Assembly: GCF_904849725.1 (NCBI RefSeq)
Contig: NC_058521.1
Coordinates: 559,508,176-559,572,175 of the forward strand
Source: Hordeum vulgare subsp. vulgare
Lineage: Eukaryota; Streptophyta; Magnoliopsida; Poales; Poaceae
Length of the DNA stretch: 64,000 bases
Direction of reading: 5' to 3'
Shown here one piece after another: positions 21,033 to 34,700 of the stretch (positions are counted from its first letter, which is position 1; each line of letters begins with the position of its first letter). A model generated the notes under the pieces. It saw nothing but the letters and a program-made list of their open reading frames with translations. It was not told the DNA's origin and searched no databases. The translations under genes and the position numbers were made by a program.

Positions 21033-22838
21033 TGTTGGGGAACGTCGCATGGGAAACAAAAATTTTCCTACGCGCACGAAGACCTATCATGGTGATGTCC
21101 ATCTACGAGAGGGGATGAGTGATCTACGTACCCTTGTAGATCATACAGCAGAAGCGTTATTGAACGCGGTTGATGTAGTGGAACGTCCTCACGTCCCTCG
21201 ATCCGCCCGCGAACAATCCCGCGATCAGTCCCACGATCTAGTACCGAACGGACGGCACCTCCGCGTTCAGCACACGTACAGCTCGACGATGATCTCGGCC
21301 TTCTTGATCCAGCAAGAGAGACGGAGAGGTAGAAGAGTTCTCCGGCAGCGTGACGGCGCTCCGGAGGTTGGTGATGACCTTGTCTCAGCAGGGCTCTGCC
21401 CGAGCTCCGCAGAAACGCGATCTAGAGGAAAAACCGTGGAGGTATGTGGTCGGGCTGCCGTGGAAAAGTCGTCTCAAATCAGCCCCAATACCTCCGTATA
21501 TATAGGTGGGAGGGAGGGACCTTGCCTTGGGGCTCAAGGAGCCCCAAGGGGGTCGGCCGAGTCCAAGGGGGGAAGGCTCCCCCCCAAACCGAGTTGGACT
21601 TGGTTTGGTGGGTGGGAGTCCTTCCCTTCCTTCCCACCTCCCTTTTTTTTCTTTCTCTTTGATTTTTATCTCTATGGCGCATAGGGCCCTTTTGGGCTGT
21701 CCCACCAGCCCGGCTGGTGTGCCACCCTCAAGGCCTATGGGCTTCCCCGGGGTGGGTTGCCCCCCCGGTGAACTCCCGGAACCCATTCGTCATTCCCGGT
21801 ACATTCCCGGTAACTCCGAAAACCTTCCGGTAATCAAATGAGGTCATCCAATATAACAATCTTCGTTTCCGGACTATTCCGGAAACCCTCGTGACGTCCG
21901 TGATCTCATCCGGGACTCCGAACAACATTCGGTAACCAACCATATAACTCAAATACGCATAAAACAACGTCGAACCTTAAGTGTGCAGACCCCGCGGGTT
22001 CGAGAACTATGTAGACATGACCCGAGAGACTCCTCGGTCAATATCCAATAGCGGGACCTGGATGCCCATATTGGATCCTACATATTCTATGAAAAACTTA
22101 TCGTTTGAACCTCAGTGCCAAGGATTCATATAATCCCGTATGTCATTCCCTTTGTCCTTCGGTATGTTACTTGCCCGAGATTCGATCGTCAGTATCTGCA
22201 TACCTATTTCAATCTCGTTTACCGGCAAGTCTCTTTACTCGTTCCGTAATACAAGATCCCGCAACTTACACTAAGTCACATTGCTTGCAAGGCTTGTGTG
22301 TGATGTTGTATTACCGAGTGGGCCCCGAGATACCTCTCCGTCACACGGAGTGAAAAATCCCAGTCTCGATCCATACTAACTCAACGAACACCTTCGGAGA
22401 TACCTGTAGAGCATCTTTATAGTCACCCAGTTACGTTGCGACGTTTGATACACACAAAGCATTCCTCCGGTGTCCGTGATTTATATGATCTCATGGTCAT
22501 AGGAACAAATACTTGACACGCAGAAAACAGTAGCAACAAAATGACACGATCAACATGCTACGTCTATTAGTTTGGGTCTAGTCCATCACATGATTCTCCT
22601 AATGATGTGATCCCGTTATCAAGTGACAACACTTGCCTATGGCCAGGAAACCTTGACCATCTTTGATCAACGAGCTAGTCAACTAGAGGCTTACTAGGGA
22701 CAGTGTTTTGTCTATGTATCCACACATGCACTGTGTTTCCAATCAATACAATTATAGCATGGATAATAAACGATTATCATGAACTAAGAAATATAATAAT
22801 AACTAATTTATTATTGCCTCTAGGGCATATTTCCAACA
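21033..22838 (-). repeat. 3' LTR of Angela-type element
   Basis: The boundaries are TGTTGGGGAACG and TTTCCAACA; the next bases GTCTCCCACT are the reversed polypurine tract. The reversed TATA motif TATATATA is at 21497-21504. The ORFs at 21049-21684, 21385-21786 and 22105-22353 recur in the other LTR and are antisense or compositional shadows. Confidence 0.95.
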
Positions 22839-25800
22839 GTCTCCCACTTGCACTAGAGTCAATAATCTAGTTCACATCACCATGTGATTCCAACGAATCC
22901 AACACCCATATAGTTATGGGTTCTGATCACGTCTTGCTCGTGAGAGAGGTTTTAGTCAACGGTTCTGAAACTTTCAGATCCGTGCATTCTTTACAAATCT
23001 TTATGTCATCTTATAGATGCTGCTACTACGTGCTATTCGGAAATGCTCCAAATATCTACTCTACTATACGAATCCGTTTCACTAGTCGTAGTTATTCGGA
23101 TTAGTGTCGAAGATTGCATCGACGTAACCCTTTACGACGAACTCTTTAACCACCTCCATAATCGAGAAAAATTCCTTAGTCCATTAGTTACTAAGGATAA
23201 ATTTTGACCGCTGCTAGTGATTCAATCATGGATCACTCTCTGTACCTCTCAACATACTTTGATTCAAGGCACACATCAGGTGCGGTACACAGCATGGCAT
23301 ACTTTAGATTCTACGGCTAAGGCATAGAAGACGACCTTCGTCTATTCTCTTTATTCTGCCGTGGTCGGGTTTTGAGTCTTACTCAAATTCACATCTTACA
23401 ACGCAACCAAGAACTCCTTCTTTACTGATCTATTTTGAACTCCTTCAAAAACTTGTCAAGGCATGCATCTTGTTGAAACTTCTATTAAGCGCTTTCGATC
23501 TATCTCCGTAGATCTTTGATGCTCAACGTTCAAGTAGCGCAATCTAGGTATTCCCTCGAAAAACTCCTTTCAAACAACCTTGTATGCTTTACAGAAATTC
23601 TACATTACTTCTGATCCACAATATGTCAACCACATATACTTATCAGAAATTCTATAGTGCTCCCACTCACTTCTTTGGAAATGCAAGTTTCTCATAAACC
23701 TTGTACAAACCCAAAATCTTTGAACATCTCATCAAAGTATATATATTCCAACTCCGAGATGCTTGCACCAGTCCATTGAAGGATCGCTGGAGCTTGCATA
23801 CTTGCTAGTATCTTTAGGATCGACAAAACCTCCTGGTTGTATCACATACAATGTTTGCTCAAGGCAACCGTCGAGGAAACAATGTTTTGACATCCTACGT
23901 GCAATATTTCATAAATAATGCATCAACAACTAACATAATTCTAACAAACCTTTAGCATCGCTACGAGTGAGAAAGTCTCATCATAGTCAACTGTTTGATC
24001 TTGTCGAAAACATCTTTGCGACAAGTCGAGCTTTTCTTAATAGTGACTTATCACCATCATCGTTTGTTTTCCTTTAAAGATCCATCTTTACTCAATAGTC
24101 CTATGACCATCAAGTAATTCTTCCAAAGTCTACACTTTGTTTTCATCCATGGATCCTCTCTCGGATTTCATGGCTTCCAGCCATTTGTCGGAATCTGGGC
24201 CCACCATCGCTTTCTCCATAACTCGTAGGTTCACTGTTGCTCAACAACATGACCTCCAAGACAGGGTTACCGTACTACTCTGCAGCAGTACGCGACCTTG
24301 TCGACCTACGAGGTTTGTAGTAACTTGATTCGAAGCTCAATGATCACCATCATCAGCTTCCACTTCAATTGGTGTAGGCGCCACAGGAACAACTTCCTGC
24401 GCCCTGCTACACACTGGTTGAAGTGATGGTTCAATAACCTCATCAAGTTCTACTACCCTCCCACTCAATTCTTTCGAGAGAAACCTTTCCTCGAGAAAGG
24501 ATCCGTTTCTAGAAACAAACACTTTGCTTTCGGATCTGAGATAGGAGATGTACCCAACTGTTTTGGATACCCTATGAAGAAGCATTTATCCGCTTTGGGT
24601 TCGAGCTTATCAGACTGAAACTTTTTCACATAAGTGTCGAAACCCCAAACTTTCAAGAAACGATAGTTTAGATTTCTCTAAACCTCAGTCTATACTGTGT
24701 CATCTCAACGGAAATACGCGGTGCCCTATTTAAAGTGAGTGCGGTTGTCTCTAATGCATAACCCATAAACGATAGTGGTAATTCGATAAGAGACATCATA
24801 GTATGCACCATACCAAATAGTGCGTGGCTATGATGTTCAGACACATCATCACACTATGATGTTCCAGGTGGCATGAACTGCGAAACAATCTCTACATTGT
24901 CTTAACTGCGTACCAAAACTCGTAACTCAGATATTCATTTCCATGATCATATCGTAGACAGTTTATCCTCTTGTTACGACGAACTTCACTTTGAAATGGA
25001 ATTGAACTTTTCAACATTTCAGACTTGTGATTCATTAAGTAAATACTCCTGTGTCTACTCAAATCCTCAGTGAAGTAAGAACATAATGATATCCACTACG
25101 TGCCTCAGCACCCATTGGACTGCATACATCAAAATGTATCACTTCCAACAAGTTACTATCTTATTTCATCTCAATGAAAACAAGGCCTTGCTCATGTGGT
25201 ATGATTTGCATGTCACTAGTGATTCAAAATCAGGTGAGTACAAAGATCCATCCGCATGGAGCCTCTTCATGCAATTTATACTAACATGACTCAAGCGGCA
25301 GTGCCACAAGTAAGTGGTACTATCATCATTAACTCGTATCTTTATGCACCAACATCATGAACATGTGTAACACTACGATCGAGATTCAATAAACCATTGA
25401 AGGTGAATATTCAAGAAAATAGAGTAACCATTATTCTCCTTAAATGAATAATCGTATTGCAATAAACACGATCCAATCATGTTCATGCTTAACGCAAGCA
25501 CCAAATAACAATTATTTAGGTTTAACACCAATCCCGATGGTAGAGGGAGCGTGCGATGTTTGATCATATCAACCTTGGAAACACTTCCAACACGTATCGT
25601 TACCTCGCCTTTAGCTAGTCTCCGTTTATGCCGTAGCTTTCATTTCGTGTTACTAATCACTTAGCAACCGAACCGGTATCCAATACCCTCATGCTACTAG
25701 GAGTACTAGTAAAGTACACATCAACATCATGTATATCAAATACACTTCTTTCGACTTTTGCCAGCCTTCTTATCTACCAAGTATCTAGAGTTGCTCCGCC

Positions 25801-27809
25801 TCAGTGACTGTTCCCCTCATTACAGAAGCACTTAGTCTCGGGTTTGGGTTTAATCTTGGGTCTCTTCATTAGTGCAGCAACTGTTTTGCCGTTTCACGAA
25901 GTATCCCTTCTAGCCCTTGCCTTTCTTGAAACTTAGTGGTTTTACAAACCATCAACTATTGACGCTCCTTCTTGATTTCTACTTTCGCAGTGTCAAATAT
26001 CGCGAATCGCTCAAGGATCATTGTATCTATCCTTGATATGTTATAGTTTATCACGAAGCTCTCATAGCTTGGTGGGAGTGACTTTGGAGAACCATCACTA
26101 TCTCATCTGGAAGATTAACTCCCACTTGATTCAAGTGATTGTCGTACTCAGACAATCTGAGCACACGCTCAATGATTGAGCTTTTCTCCTTTACTTTGTG
26201 GACAAATAATCTTGTTGGAGGTCTCGTACCTCTTAACAAGGGCACAAGCATGAAATCACAATTTCATCTCTTTAGAACATCACTTATGTTCCGTGACGTT
26301 TTACAACGTTTTCGGCGCCTTGCTTCTAAGCCATTAAGTATTTTGCACTGAACTATCGTGTAGTCATCAAAAACGTGTATGTCGGATGTTCATAGCATCC
26401 ACAGACGACGCTCGAGGTGCAGCACACCGAGTGGTGCATTAAGGACATAAGCCTTCTGCGTAGCAACGAGGACAATCCTCGGTTTTACAAACTTAGTCTG
26501 CAAAGTTTGCTACTATCAATTTTCAACTAAATTTTCTCTAGGAACATATAAAAACAGTAGAGCTATAGCGCAAGCTACATCGTAATTCGCAAAGACCATT
26601 AGACTATGTTCATGACAATTAGTTCAATTAATCATATTACTTAAGAACTCCCACTCAAAAAGTACATCTCTCTAGTCATTTGAGTGGTACATGATCCAAA
26701 TCCACTATCTCAAGTCCGATCATCACGTGAGTCGAGAATAGTTTCAGTGGTAAGCATCTCTATGCTAATCATATCAACTATACGATTCATGCTCGACCTT
26801 TCGGTCTCATGTGTTCTGAGGCCATGTCTGCACATGCTAGGCTCGTCAAGCTTAACCCGAGTGTTCCGCGTGCGCAACTGTTTTGCACCCGTTGTATGTG
26901 AACGTTGAGTCTATCACACCCGATCATCACGTGGTGTCTCGAAACGACGAACTGTAGCAACGGTGCACAGTCGGGGAGAACACAATTTCGTCTTGAAATT
27001 TTAGTGTGAGATCACCTCATAATGCTATCGTCATTCTAAGCAAAATAAGGTGCATAAAAGGATTAACATCACATGCAATTCATAAGTGACATGATATGGC
27101 CATCATCACGTGCTTCTTGATCTCCATCACCAAAGCACCGGCACGATCTTCTTATCACCGGCGTCACACCATGATCTCCATCATCATGATCTCCATCAAC
27201 GTGTCGCCATCGGGGTTGTCGTGCTACTCATGCTATTACTACTAAAGCTACGTCCTAGCAAAATAGTAAACGCATCTGCAAGCACAAACGTTAGTTATAA
27301 AGACAACCCTATGGCTCCTGCCGGTTGCCGTACCATCGACGTGCAAGTCGATATTAACTATTACAACATGATCATCTCATGCATCCAATATATCACATCA
27401 CATCGTTGGCCATATCACATCACAAGCATACCCTGCAAAAACAAGTTAGACGTCCTCTAATTTTGTTGTTTGCATGTTTTACGTGGTGACCATGGGTATC
27501 TAGTAGGATCGCATCTTACTTACGCAAACACCACAACGGAGATATATGAATTGCTATTTAACCTCATCCAAGGACCTCCTCGGTCAATTCCGATTCAACT
27601 AAAGTTGGAGAAACTGACACCCGCCAGTCATCTTTGAGCAACGGAGTTACTCGTAGCGATGAAACCAGTCTCTCGTAAGCGTACGAGTAATGTCGGTCCG
27701 AGCCGCTTCGATCCAACAATACCACGGAATCAAGAAAAGACTAAGGAGGGCAGCAAAACGCACATCACCGCCCACAAAAACTTTTGTGTTCTACTCGAGA
27801 AGACATCTA
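22839..27809 (-). pseudogene. Decayed gag-pol of Angela-type element
   Basis: On the minus strand the order of the Copia polyprotein is still traceable, but only as fragments full of stops and frameshifts. A gag remnant is at 26051-26251. A protease-to-integrase linker remnant is at 25373-25567 (LPSGLVLNLNNCYLV). An integrase C-terminal remnant is at 24337-24656 (KVWGFDTYVKKFQSDKLEPK and VGYISYLRSESKVFV). The RT active-site segment is at 23625-23636, where the YVDD of the related element reads YVVD next to an indel. An RNase H remnant near 23095-23190 reads VKGYVDAIFDTNP. No functional protein can be made. The decay is far greater than that of the LTRs. Confidence 0.9.
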
Positions 27810-27833
27810 CGCATGAACCTAGCTCTGATACCA
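27810..27833 (-). other. Primer binding site of Angela-type element
   Basis: On the minus strand the sequence reads TGGTATCAGAGCTAGG, a perfect initiator tRNA-Met type PBS, one base from the LTR boundary at 27835. The intact PBS fits recent mobility. Confidence 0.9.
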
Positions 27834-27834
27834 C

Positions 27835-29641
27835 TGTTGGGGAACGTCGCATGGGAAACAAAAATTTTCCTACGCGCACGAAGACCTATCATGGTGATGT
27901 CCATCTACGAGAGGGGATGAGTGATCTACGTACCCTTGTAGATCGTACAGCAGAAGCGTTAGTGAACGTGGTTGATGTAGTGGAACGTCCTCACGTCCCT
28001 CGATCCGCCCCGCGAACAATCCCGCGATCAGTCCCACGATCTAGTACCGAACGGACGGCACCTCCGCGTTCAGCACACGTACAGCTCGACGATGATCTCG
28101 GCCTTCTTGATCCAGCAAGAGAGACGGAGAGGTAGAAGAGTTCTCCGGCAGCGTGACGGCGCTCCAGAGGTTGGTGATGACCTTGTCTCAGCAGGGCTCC
28201 GCCCGAGCTCCGCAGAAACGCGATCTAGAGGAAAAACCGTGGAGGTATGTGGTCGGGCTGCCGTGGAAAAGTCGTCTCAAATCAGCCCCAATACCTCCGT
28301 ATATATAGGTGGGAGGGAGGGACCTTGCCTTGGGGCTCAAGGAATCCCAAGGGGGTCGGCCGAGTCCAAGGGGGGAAGGCTCCCCCCCAAACCGAGTTGG
28401 ACTTGGTTTGGTGGGTGGGAGTCCTTCCCTTCCTTCCCACCTCCCTTTTTTTTCTTTCTCTTTGATTTTTATCTCTATGGCGCATAGGGCCCTTTTGGGC
28501 TGTCCCCCCAGCCCGGCTGGTGTGCCACCCTCAAGGCCTATGGGCTTCCCCGGGGTGGGTTGCCCCCCCGGTGAACTCCCGAAACCCATTCGTCATTCCC
28601 GGTACATTCCCGGTAACTCCGAAAACCTTCCGGTAATCAAATGAGGTCATCCAATATATCAATCTTCATTTCCGGACTATTCCGGAAACCCTCGTGACGT
28701 CCGTGATCTCATCCGGGACTCCGAACAACATTCGGTAACCAACCATATAACTCAAATACGCATAAAACAACGTCGAACCTTAAGTGTGCAGACCCTGCGG
28801 GTTCGAGAACTATGTAGACATGACCCGAGAGACTGCTCGGTCAATATCCAATAGCGGGACCTGGATGCCCATATTGGATCCTACATAGTCTATGAAAAAC
28901 TTATCGTTTGAACCTCAGTGCCAAGGATTCATATAATCCCGTATGTCATTCCCTTTGTCCTTCGGTATGTTACTTGCCCGAGATTCGATCGTCAGTATCC
29001 GCATACCTATTTCAATCTCGTTTACCGGCAAGTCTCTTTACTCGTTCCATAATACAAGATCCCTCAACTTACACTAAGTCACATTGCTTGCAAGGCTTGT
29101 GTGTGATGTTGTATTACCGAGTGGGCCCCGAGATACCTCTCCGTCACACGGAGTGACAAATCCCAGTCTCGATCCATACTAACTCAACGAACACCTTCGG
29201 AGATACCTGTAGAGCATCTTTATAGTCACCCAGTTACGTTGCGACGTTTGATACACACAAAGCATTCCTCCGGTGTCCGTGAGTTATATGATCTCATGGT
29301 CATAGGAACAAATACTTGACACGCAGAAAACAGTAGCAACAAAATGACACGATCAACATGCTACGTCTATTAGTTTGGGTCTAGTCCATCACATGATTCT
29401 CCTAATGATGTGATCCCGTTATCAAGTGACAACACTTGCCTATGACCAAGAAACCTTGACCATCTTTGATCAACGAGCTAGTCAACTAGAGGCTTACTAG
29501 GGACAGTGTTTTGTCTATGTATCCACACATGCACTGTGTTTCCAATCAATACAATTATAGCATGGATAATAAACGATTATCATGAACTAAGAAATATAAT
29601 AATAAATAATTTATTATTGCCTCTAGGGCATATTTCCAACA
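27835..29641 (-). repeat. 5' LTR of Angela-type element
   Basis: The boundaries TGTTGGGGAACG and TTTCCAACA match the copy at 21033-22838. Length is 1807 bp. It is the promoter-bearing LTR for this minus-strand element. Confidence 0.95.
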
Positions 29642-29646
29642 ATTTC

Positions 29647-30140
29647 CACTAATCACTTTCTCCTCTAAGTGAGGGGAACCCCTTGGTCTAGTTTTTGGAG
29701 TTCTTCGTGTTCTTCTTCGTTCTTCCTCTCATTTTCCTCCCTAGCATTAGTTTCTTTGGTGGGATTTGGGGGAGAAGGACTTGGGCACTCCGTCTGCCTT
29801 TGCCATTGCATTAGTTGCATCGTTTGAGTTCTCCACGGTGATACGTGGAAGTGAAGTTTGAGAAGCTTATTACCTTTGGTACTTAGTACCCTAGATATTG
29901 TTCTTCGTGGATGCTTTGGTGTCCTAGAAGCTTGGTGGTGCCTCGGAGCTCAATCATTGTGGTGTAAAGCTTCGGGCAAGTATCGGGGTCTCCAACTAGG
30001 TTGTGGAGATTGCCCCGAGCAATTTGTACGGGTATCGGTGACCGCCCCCAAGGTTTGCCATTTGTACGGGTTCGGTGACCGCCCTCAAGGGTCCCTTAGT
30101 GGAATCACGACATCTTGCATTGTGCGAGAGCGTGAGGAGA
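29647..30140 (+). repeat. Nikita-like left LTR, second segment
   Basis: The sequence continues the left LTR after the Angela-type insertion and aligns with 44907-45399 of the right LTR. It stops at GCGTGAGGAGA (30140), where the gag-only Gypsy element begins. The last 373 bp of the LTR (equivalent of 45400-45772) are missing from the window on this side. Confidence 0.85.
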
Positions 30141-33100
30141 TGTAGCGACCCGACTCAAGACGAGTCAAGCCTCTGTGTTTCTGTGCCATCCCTGGATCAG
30201 TATGCTGGCACACACAGTACATCAATGTATATATCAAAGTGCAATCACATGTAAAATAGCGTAAAACTGATATATACCTTAATTATTTCAGTGGAAGCGG
30301 TCAAGGGAGTGGAGTCCCAATAAACACCAACGGCAAGTTGAGTGTAGACCGTAACCCTGAATCGTACTCTTACTCGTCGAAGAAAAATATCTGCAACATA
30401 AGACGTTGCAGCCGTGTAGGTCAGCATATTGAATATGCCGGCAAGTCACATAAGAGAGGGGTGAAAAGTAATCATCTATACTATATGCATATATGGCAGG
30501 TGGTGTTGTAAGTTTTTAGCGAAAAGCAAGTTTTCTCCTACATCAAGAGAGGCTAAAAGCAAAATGTTACTACAAAGGTTGGTTGTTAACGAGATGGTTC
30601 CGCCAACCAGTTCTCGTACCCGAGTTGTCAATAATTATCCTCATCAAATATATTAAATGGTGTTGAGAAATCCAGATAACTTCAGTTCCTTTGGCTCAAG
30701 TTGTCCATGACCGTGGACACGGCTAATCGATTAGGTTTGAGTACTCTGCAGAGTTTTGCACACGTTCCCCACAAGATTTGATCGCCTCCGAGTATGTCCT
30801 CGCACTTCAGGGTGTTTGAAGACCGGATGATCAAAACATGGTCTTTCAACGGGTCCCTCTGAATCCATGTCGGTGCCCATCCAATCCTACCGTTCTTCTA
30901 CATCTGCTAGCACCGCCTGTCCAGAGTCGCCGCGTTGTCCAACCAAGCCAGAGCCCATAATGACTTGTGGCTGTGCAGGTAAGCCTTGGGTCTTGAGAAT
31001 ATCCGTCCGTCTCTTTGAGCCTGGGTGAAGCTTTCCGCAGGATGTCATGGCCTCTCCAGCATCCCGGGTCATCCACTGGCTTCTCCAGGGAGCCGATCAA
31101 CCGTCCTTCACCCAGAGTTGCATTGCGTCCGAGGTCTTGAAAATCTTGTCTTAGCCGGTCTTGATTATTTAATCAACCTCGCATCACACATGTTATGCAC
31201 TCAACCGAAAACCCGTCTACTCAAGCATAGCATTAAGAAATAGTCGTCCCGGGGCCAAGCATCCGGGTTGTTGTGTGCCTACCACATGATACTACAACTT
31301 ATACTAAAGTTTCCAAGTACCTAGGCAGCATGCAATTGGGCAAAGAAGGAGAACTACCATGCATCGAAAACATAGGAAAATAACATGATCAAAATGACTT
31401 GCCTGATGATGTTGACGAAGAAGAATTTCTCGAGAAATAACTTGATAGACTACTCGTCACTCTCCGATGAAATCTATATAACAAACATATCATTCACATA
31501 AGCACTCATACTAGCAATCATTCGAACAATCAAAACAAAAGAGAGAGCGAATAGGAATCCGAAAGAAACTTCAAATAAGACTAGGGAGTCTTCTACTACG
31601 TCAAACACTAAATAGTTTTTTTCTAACAGAAAATAATACAAGGAACTAGGATATAAATCTAACTAAGATAAAATAGAATATTTTTCACAAAACTATTTGA
31701 AAGTACTTCCAAACGGGATTTGAAACAGCGGGGAAACCAATTGCAAGTTACTAAGGAACTAGAATAGCTTTCATGAAAACAAATAAAAATAAAATAAAAA
31801 CTTGTTGCAAAACTACTGTTTAACTAACATAAACAAAACAATAATAATGTTTCTGAAATAATAAAGAAAATATTTTAAAACAAAAATAGAAAAGGAATTA
31901 GCCGAAATCCTAAAAGAGGTGAAACAGAAATTGTTTCACAAGAAACAGTGATCTAAAATACTCAAACAATTCTGAAATTTTTACCACTTATAAATAAGAT
32001 CACTAGTGATCAGTACCAAAAGGAATCAAATTAAAAGCTATTTTTAAACTCCTGGAATAAGCAGAACAAGGTTTAAACTAAATCTGATCTAATTCAAATT
32101 TGAAAATTTCAAACATAGACAAATTATATGTTTTTAAAACTACAGGAAATTTGTGAGCTACTGGAAAAATAATCAACATCATTGGACTTCGGGATCAAAA
32201 GCTATGATCAAAATAAAATTGAAACTCTCTCTGCTTTGGAATTAAAACAGAAAAAGAAAAAAACTGATTTGTGGACAGGGGTCCACGTGGCATCTTCTGA
32301 TTGGCTAAGGGGGTGTTTGCTGCGAGAAATTCTAACAAACGGCCGAAATCTAACTAAAAGCTCCGGCTAATAAGTTAAGTGACTGAAAATCCGGCGGTCT
32401 TTGTTTAAAAACCGAAAGGGTAAGTTACTCTAATCTACATCGTTGAAAATAGATCTAAGGGCAAATAAAAAAAAAACAGAACAAGTTAAAAGAAAAAAAG
32501 AAAGAAAAGAGGGGTTACCTCCCGTGGGTGAACCCAGCAGGGGCTGGAGCCTTCTCCGGCGATGGGGAGCTGCGCCGGCGGGGAAAGGGCACTCCGGCGA
32601 GGGAGAACCGGCGGGGAGAGGTGGAATCGGCGGAGGAGGGGTGGGGTGGGGCTCCTGGGGGGCGAGGTGGAGGTGGAGAGGGTGCAGGGGGAGGGGCCAA
32701 AGGGCGAGAGCTCCTGGCGATCCTCTGGTCGGGGCGATGGGGAGGGGTGCAGCGAGGTGGAGGGGCCGACGTGGTGGGGTGGCGACGGTGGGGAGGTGGT
32801 GGCGGGGTGAGGTGGGCTCGCAGGGAGGATGCGGGGTGCAGGGGCGATGGGGGATCGTGCAGGTGCTGCTGGCTCGTCTTGGCAGTGGCTCCGGCGAGGT
32901 TTGGGCGGGGCGACGTGGCAGGGGATTTGGGGTTGGGAAAGGGGGAAAACGGAGAGAGGAGGACGGTGGGAATTTATAGGCGGTCTCGGATGGCGTCCGG
33001 AAGGAAAGAAGAGGGAGATCAGGAAGGAGAGAATTTCCTTCCTCCATTGATGGAAACTCCTATAACGTGAGGAAGGAGAGGAGAGGTAGGAGATGATCTT

Positions 33101-33755
33101 CTGTTGGGCCAAAATAGGGAAAGGTCTTAATTGGGCCAGCTCTTATTTCCATTTAAAAGTGGTTCCTTTCCTATTTTTAAAACTAGGAAACTAAAACGAT
33201 AAAAGGGAATTCAAATCAATTCGGAATAAAGAGTTTCTATATACTAAAATTATCAGAAAAATAAAATCTAAAAGATGGGCATTTTTCCACGACAAAAATA
33301 AAAACTCCAGAAAAAATTATTTTCACAAAATTGCCTAAAAGATTTATTTTCTTTTGCAAATAATTTTCAAATGACCCTCTAAGTTTTAGGGTTCAAATAA
33401 CTTTCAAATGCCCGGGTGTTTGAGGGTCATGTTCCTCCTCTCTTTTTTGTTTGACAGAATGTATTTCCCGGCATTTCTTGCACGAAGAAAACAAATAAAA
33501 ATGCAAGAGAATTCAAATGCAAATATCTCCGTTCAAATTATTTATAGTTGAAGAAGTCATGTCATCTTCTCTCTTTGCTTTTAAAAGATTGAATTTGAAT
33601 TCACCGGAGGAGGGGAAAGTCATTTTATTCCCTCTCATTCAAAAGTTTTGAAAAATTTCAAATTTTCACTCAAGTTTCAATCACTCAATCAAACAAACAA
33701 ACAACTAATAATTATTATATTAACATTCCAAAATTTAAAATTTTGGGATGTTACA
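30141..33755 (-). repeat. 3' LTR of gag-only Gypsy element
   Basis: The 3615-bp LTR reads TGTAACATCCC at its minus-strand start and ends GTCGGGTCGCTACA. It is A-rich on the plus strand except for a GC-rich island at about 32520-32960. Its probable 5' duplication is GGAGA (30136-30140), which cannot be confirmed because the other end is deleted. Confidence 0.85.
32430..32980 (-). promoter_or_regulatory. GC-rich leader island with TATA box and candidate intron in the LTR
   Basis: On the minus strand a TATA box (TATAAAT, 32972-32978) is followed by about 430 bp of C- and CCG-rich sequence and then a donor-like CGGGAG/GTAACC near 32520 and an acceptor-like TTTGCCCTTAG near 32455. This resembles a plant 5' untranslated exon plus first intron. 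Long proline-rich ORFs run on both strands (for example 32430-33047 minus), as expected of such composition, and I do not call them genes. The other LTR has the same island (TATA at 39804-39810). Confidence 0.5.
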
Positions 33756-34700
33756 AACTACCACACTTAAAATGAATCTCGTCCTCGAGATTCGAAGAGG
33801 CTAGAAAGAAAGGTTAGGGTTTGGGGTCTTCTAGCAAATCCAACCTCCGGCAAAGTGGGACGCTACCACACTAAAAATGAGAGATACCGGTCCCTCAAAA
33901 TGATTTAACGATCCTCTAGGGTTTTGGCATTTGACTCCTCACAGTCTTCATATCTTCCGTTATATTCATAACGTCTCCATCAAAACGAGGGTTCTTTCGT
34001 TGATTTAAGCTTCTTCCGTTACTGGGTCTTCCTTAACTGACAGTCTGGTAATCAATTCTAACTAACCTATCGATGATTCTCATGGTGGTCTACCATTTGT
34101 GGCTATCCTGCAGAGAGAGGGGTCTTGGTTTCATCCTCACCGTAAAATTTCCTACGCGTGACAACGAGTGCCATGTACAGGGGGCGTTCATCATACCATT
34201 CTAAGGCTTAAACAAAAGCTTCAAAGAACGTCGTCTCTCACTATGGGTAAGTCTCTCAGATTTACCATTCTGAATAGCAAGATAAATGATAAGAGTAAGT
34301 CGTCATGGTGATCAATCCATTCCGCACCCAAATCATTTCTCTGTATAAGGTTTAGCGAATCTCGCATTCTTACACTTGGGCATCCTCACAAGCATTGCAG
34401 AATTTTTCTTGTACACGAACAAAGTTCGGATAATCCATTGGTTCTGCAAGCTGAACGAAACATCTATCGTATCTTCACAACTCTCAGGTTTTCGTATGCT
34501 CCTAAGAAAACGTTTGCTGATCCATCATAGCTTCTTTCCATAAATCATATTCATTTCATAATCAATCCTTTATTACATCCTTAATTTATCCTCAAAAACT
34601 CCAATTCAAAAGTACTTTATTACAAATGCTGCCATCCACATGGTTCGGTATGGTCGAGCATTTCTGCCAACTTTATTCATCTGCCTCTCTTGGAGGTACT
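33756..34700 (-). other. Non-coding 3' internal region of gag-only element
   Basis: No gene is visible. Next to the LTR, 33757-33777 carries TACCACACTTAAAATGAAT, which recurs exactly at 35254-35274 (21 bases shared). This is where the polypurine tract should be, although on the minus strand it reads ATTTTAAGTGTGGTA, a poor purine tract. Confidence 0.5.

Larger units (their letters stand above)
21033..29641 (-). mobile_element. Angela/BARE-type Copia element with decayed coding region
   Basis: This 8609-bp element is flanked by target duplication ATTTC (21028-21032 and 29642-29646). On the plus strand each LTR begins TGTTGGGGAACGTCGC and ends CATATTTCCAACA, so the minus strand reads TGTTGGAAATATGCCC as in Angela/BARE. 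The PBS complement beside the right LTR confirms the minus orientation. The LTRs (1806 and 1807 bp) differ by roughly 22 substitutions plus one indel by eye, about 1.2 percent, yet the internal coding region is heavily degraded. Confidence 0.95.

Noticed and set aside
21049..21684. 211-codon ORF starting in the Angela-type LTR (similar frames at 28092-28487 and elsewhere)
   Set aside because: It is antisense to the element and repeats in each LTR copy with frame breaks between copies; no recognisable protein.
32430..33112. Proline-rich ORFs on the minus strand and Gly/Arg-rich ORFs on the plus strand (also 39259-39984)
   Set aside because: They are long on both strands because of CCG-rich composition inside an LTR leader; no codon pattern or domain favours one.
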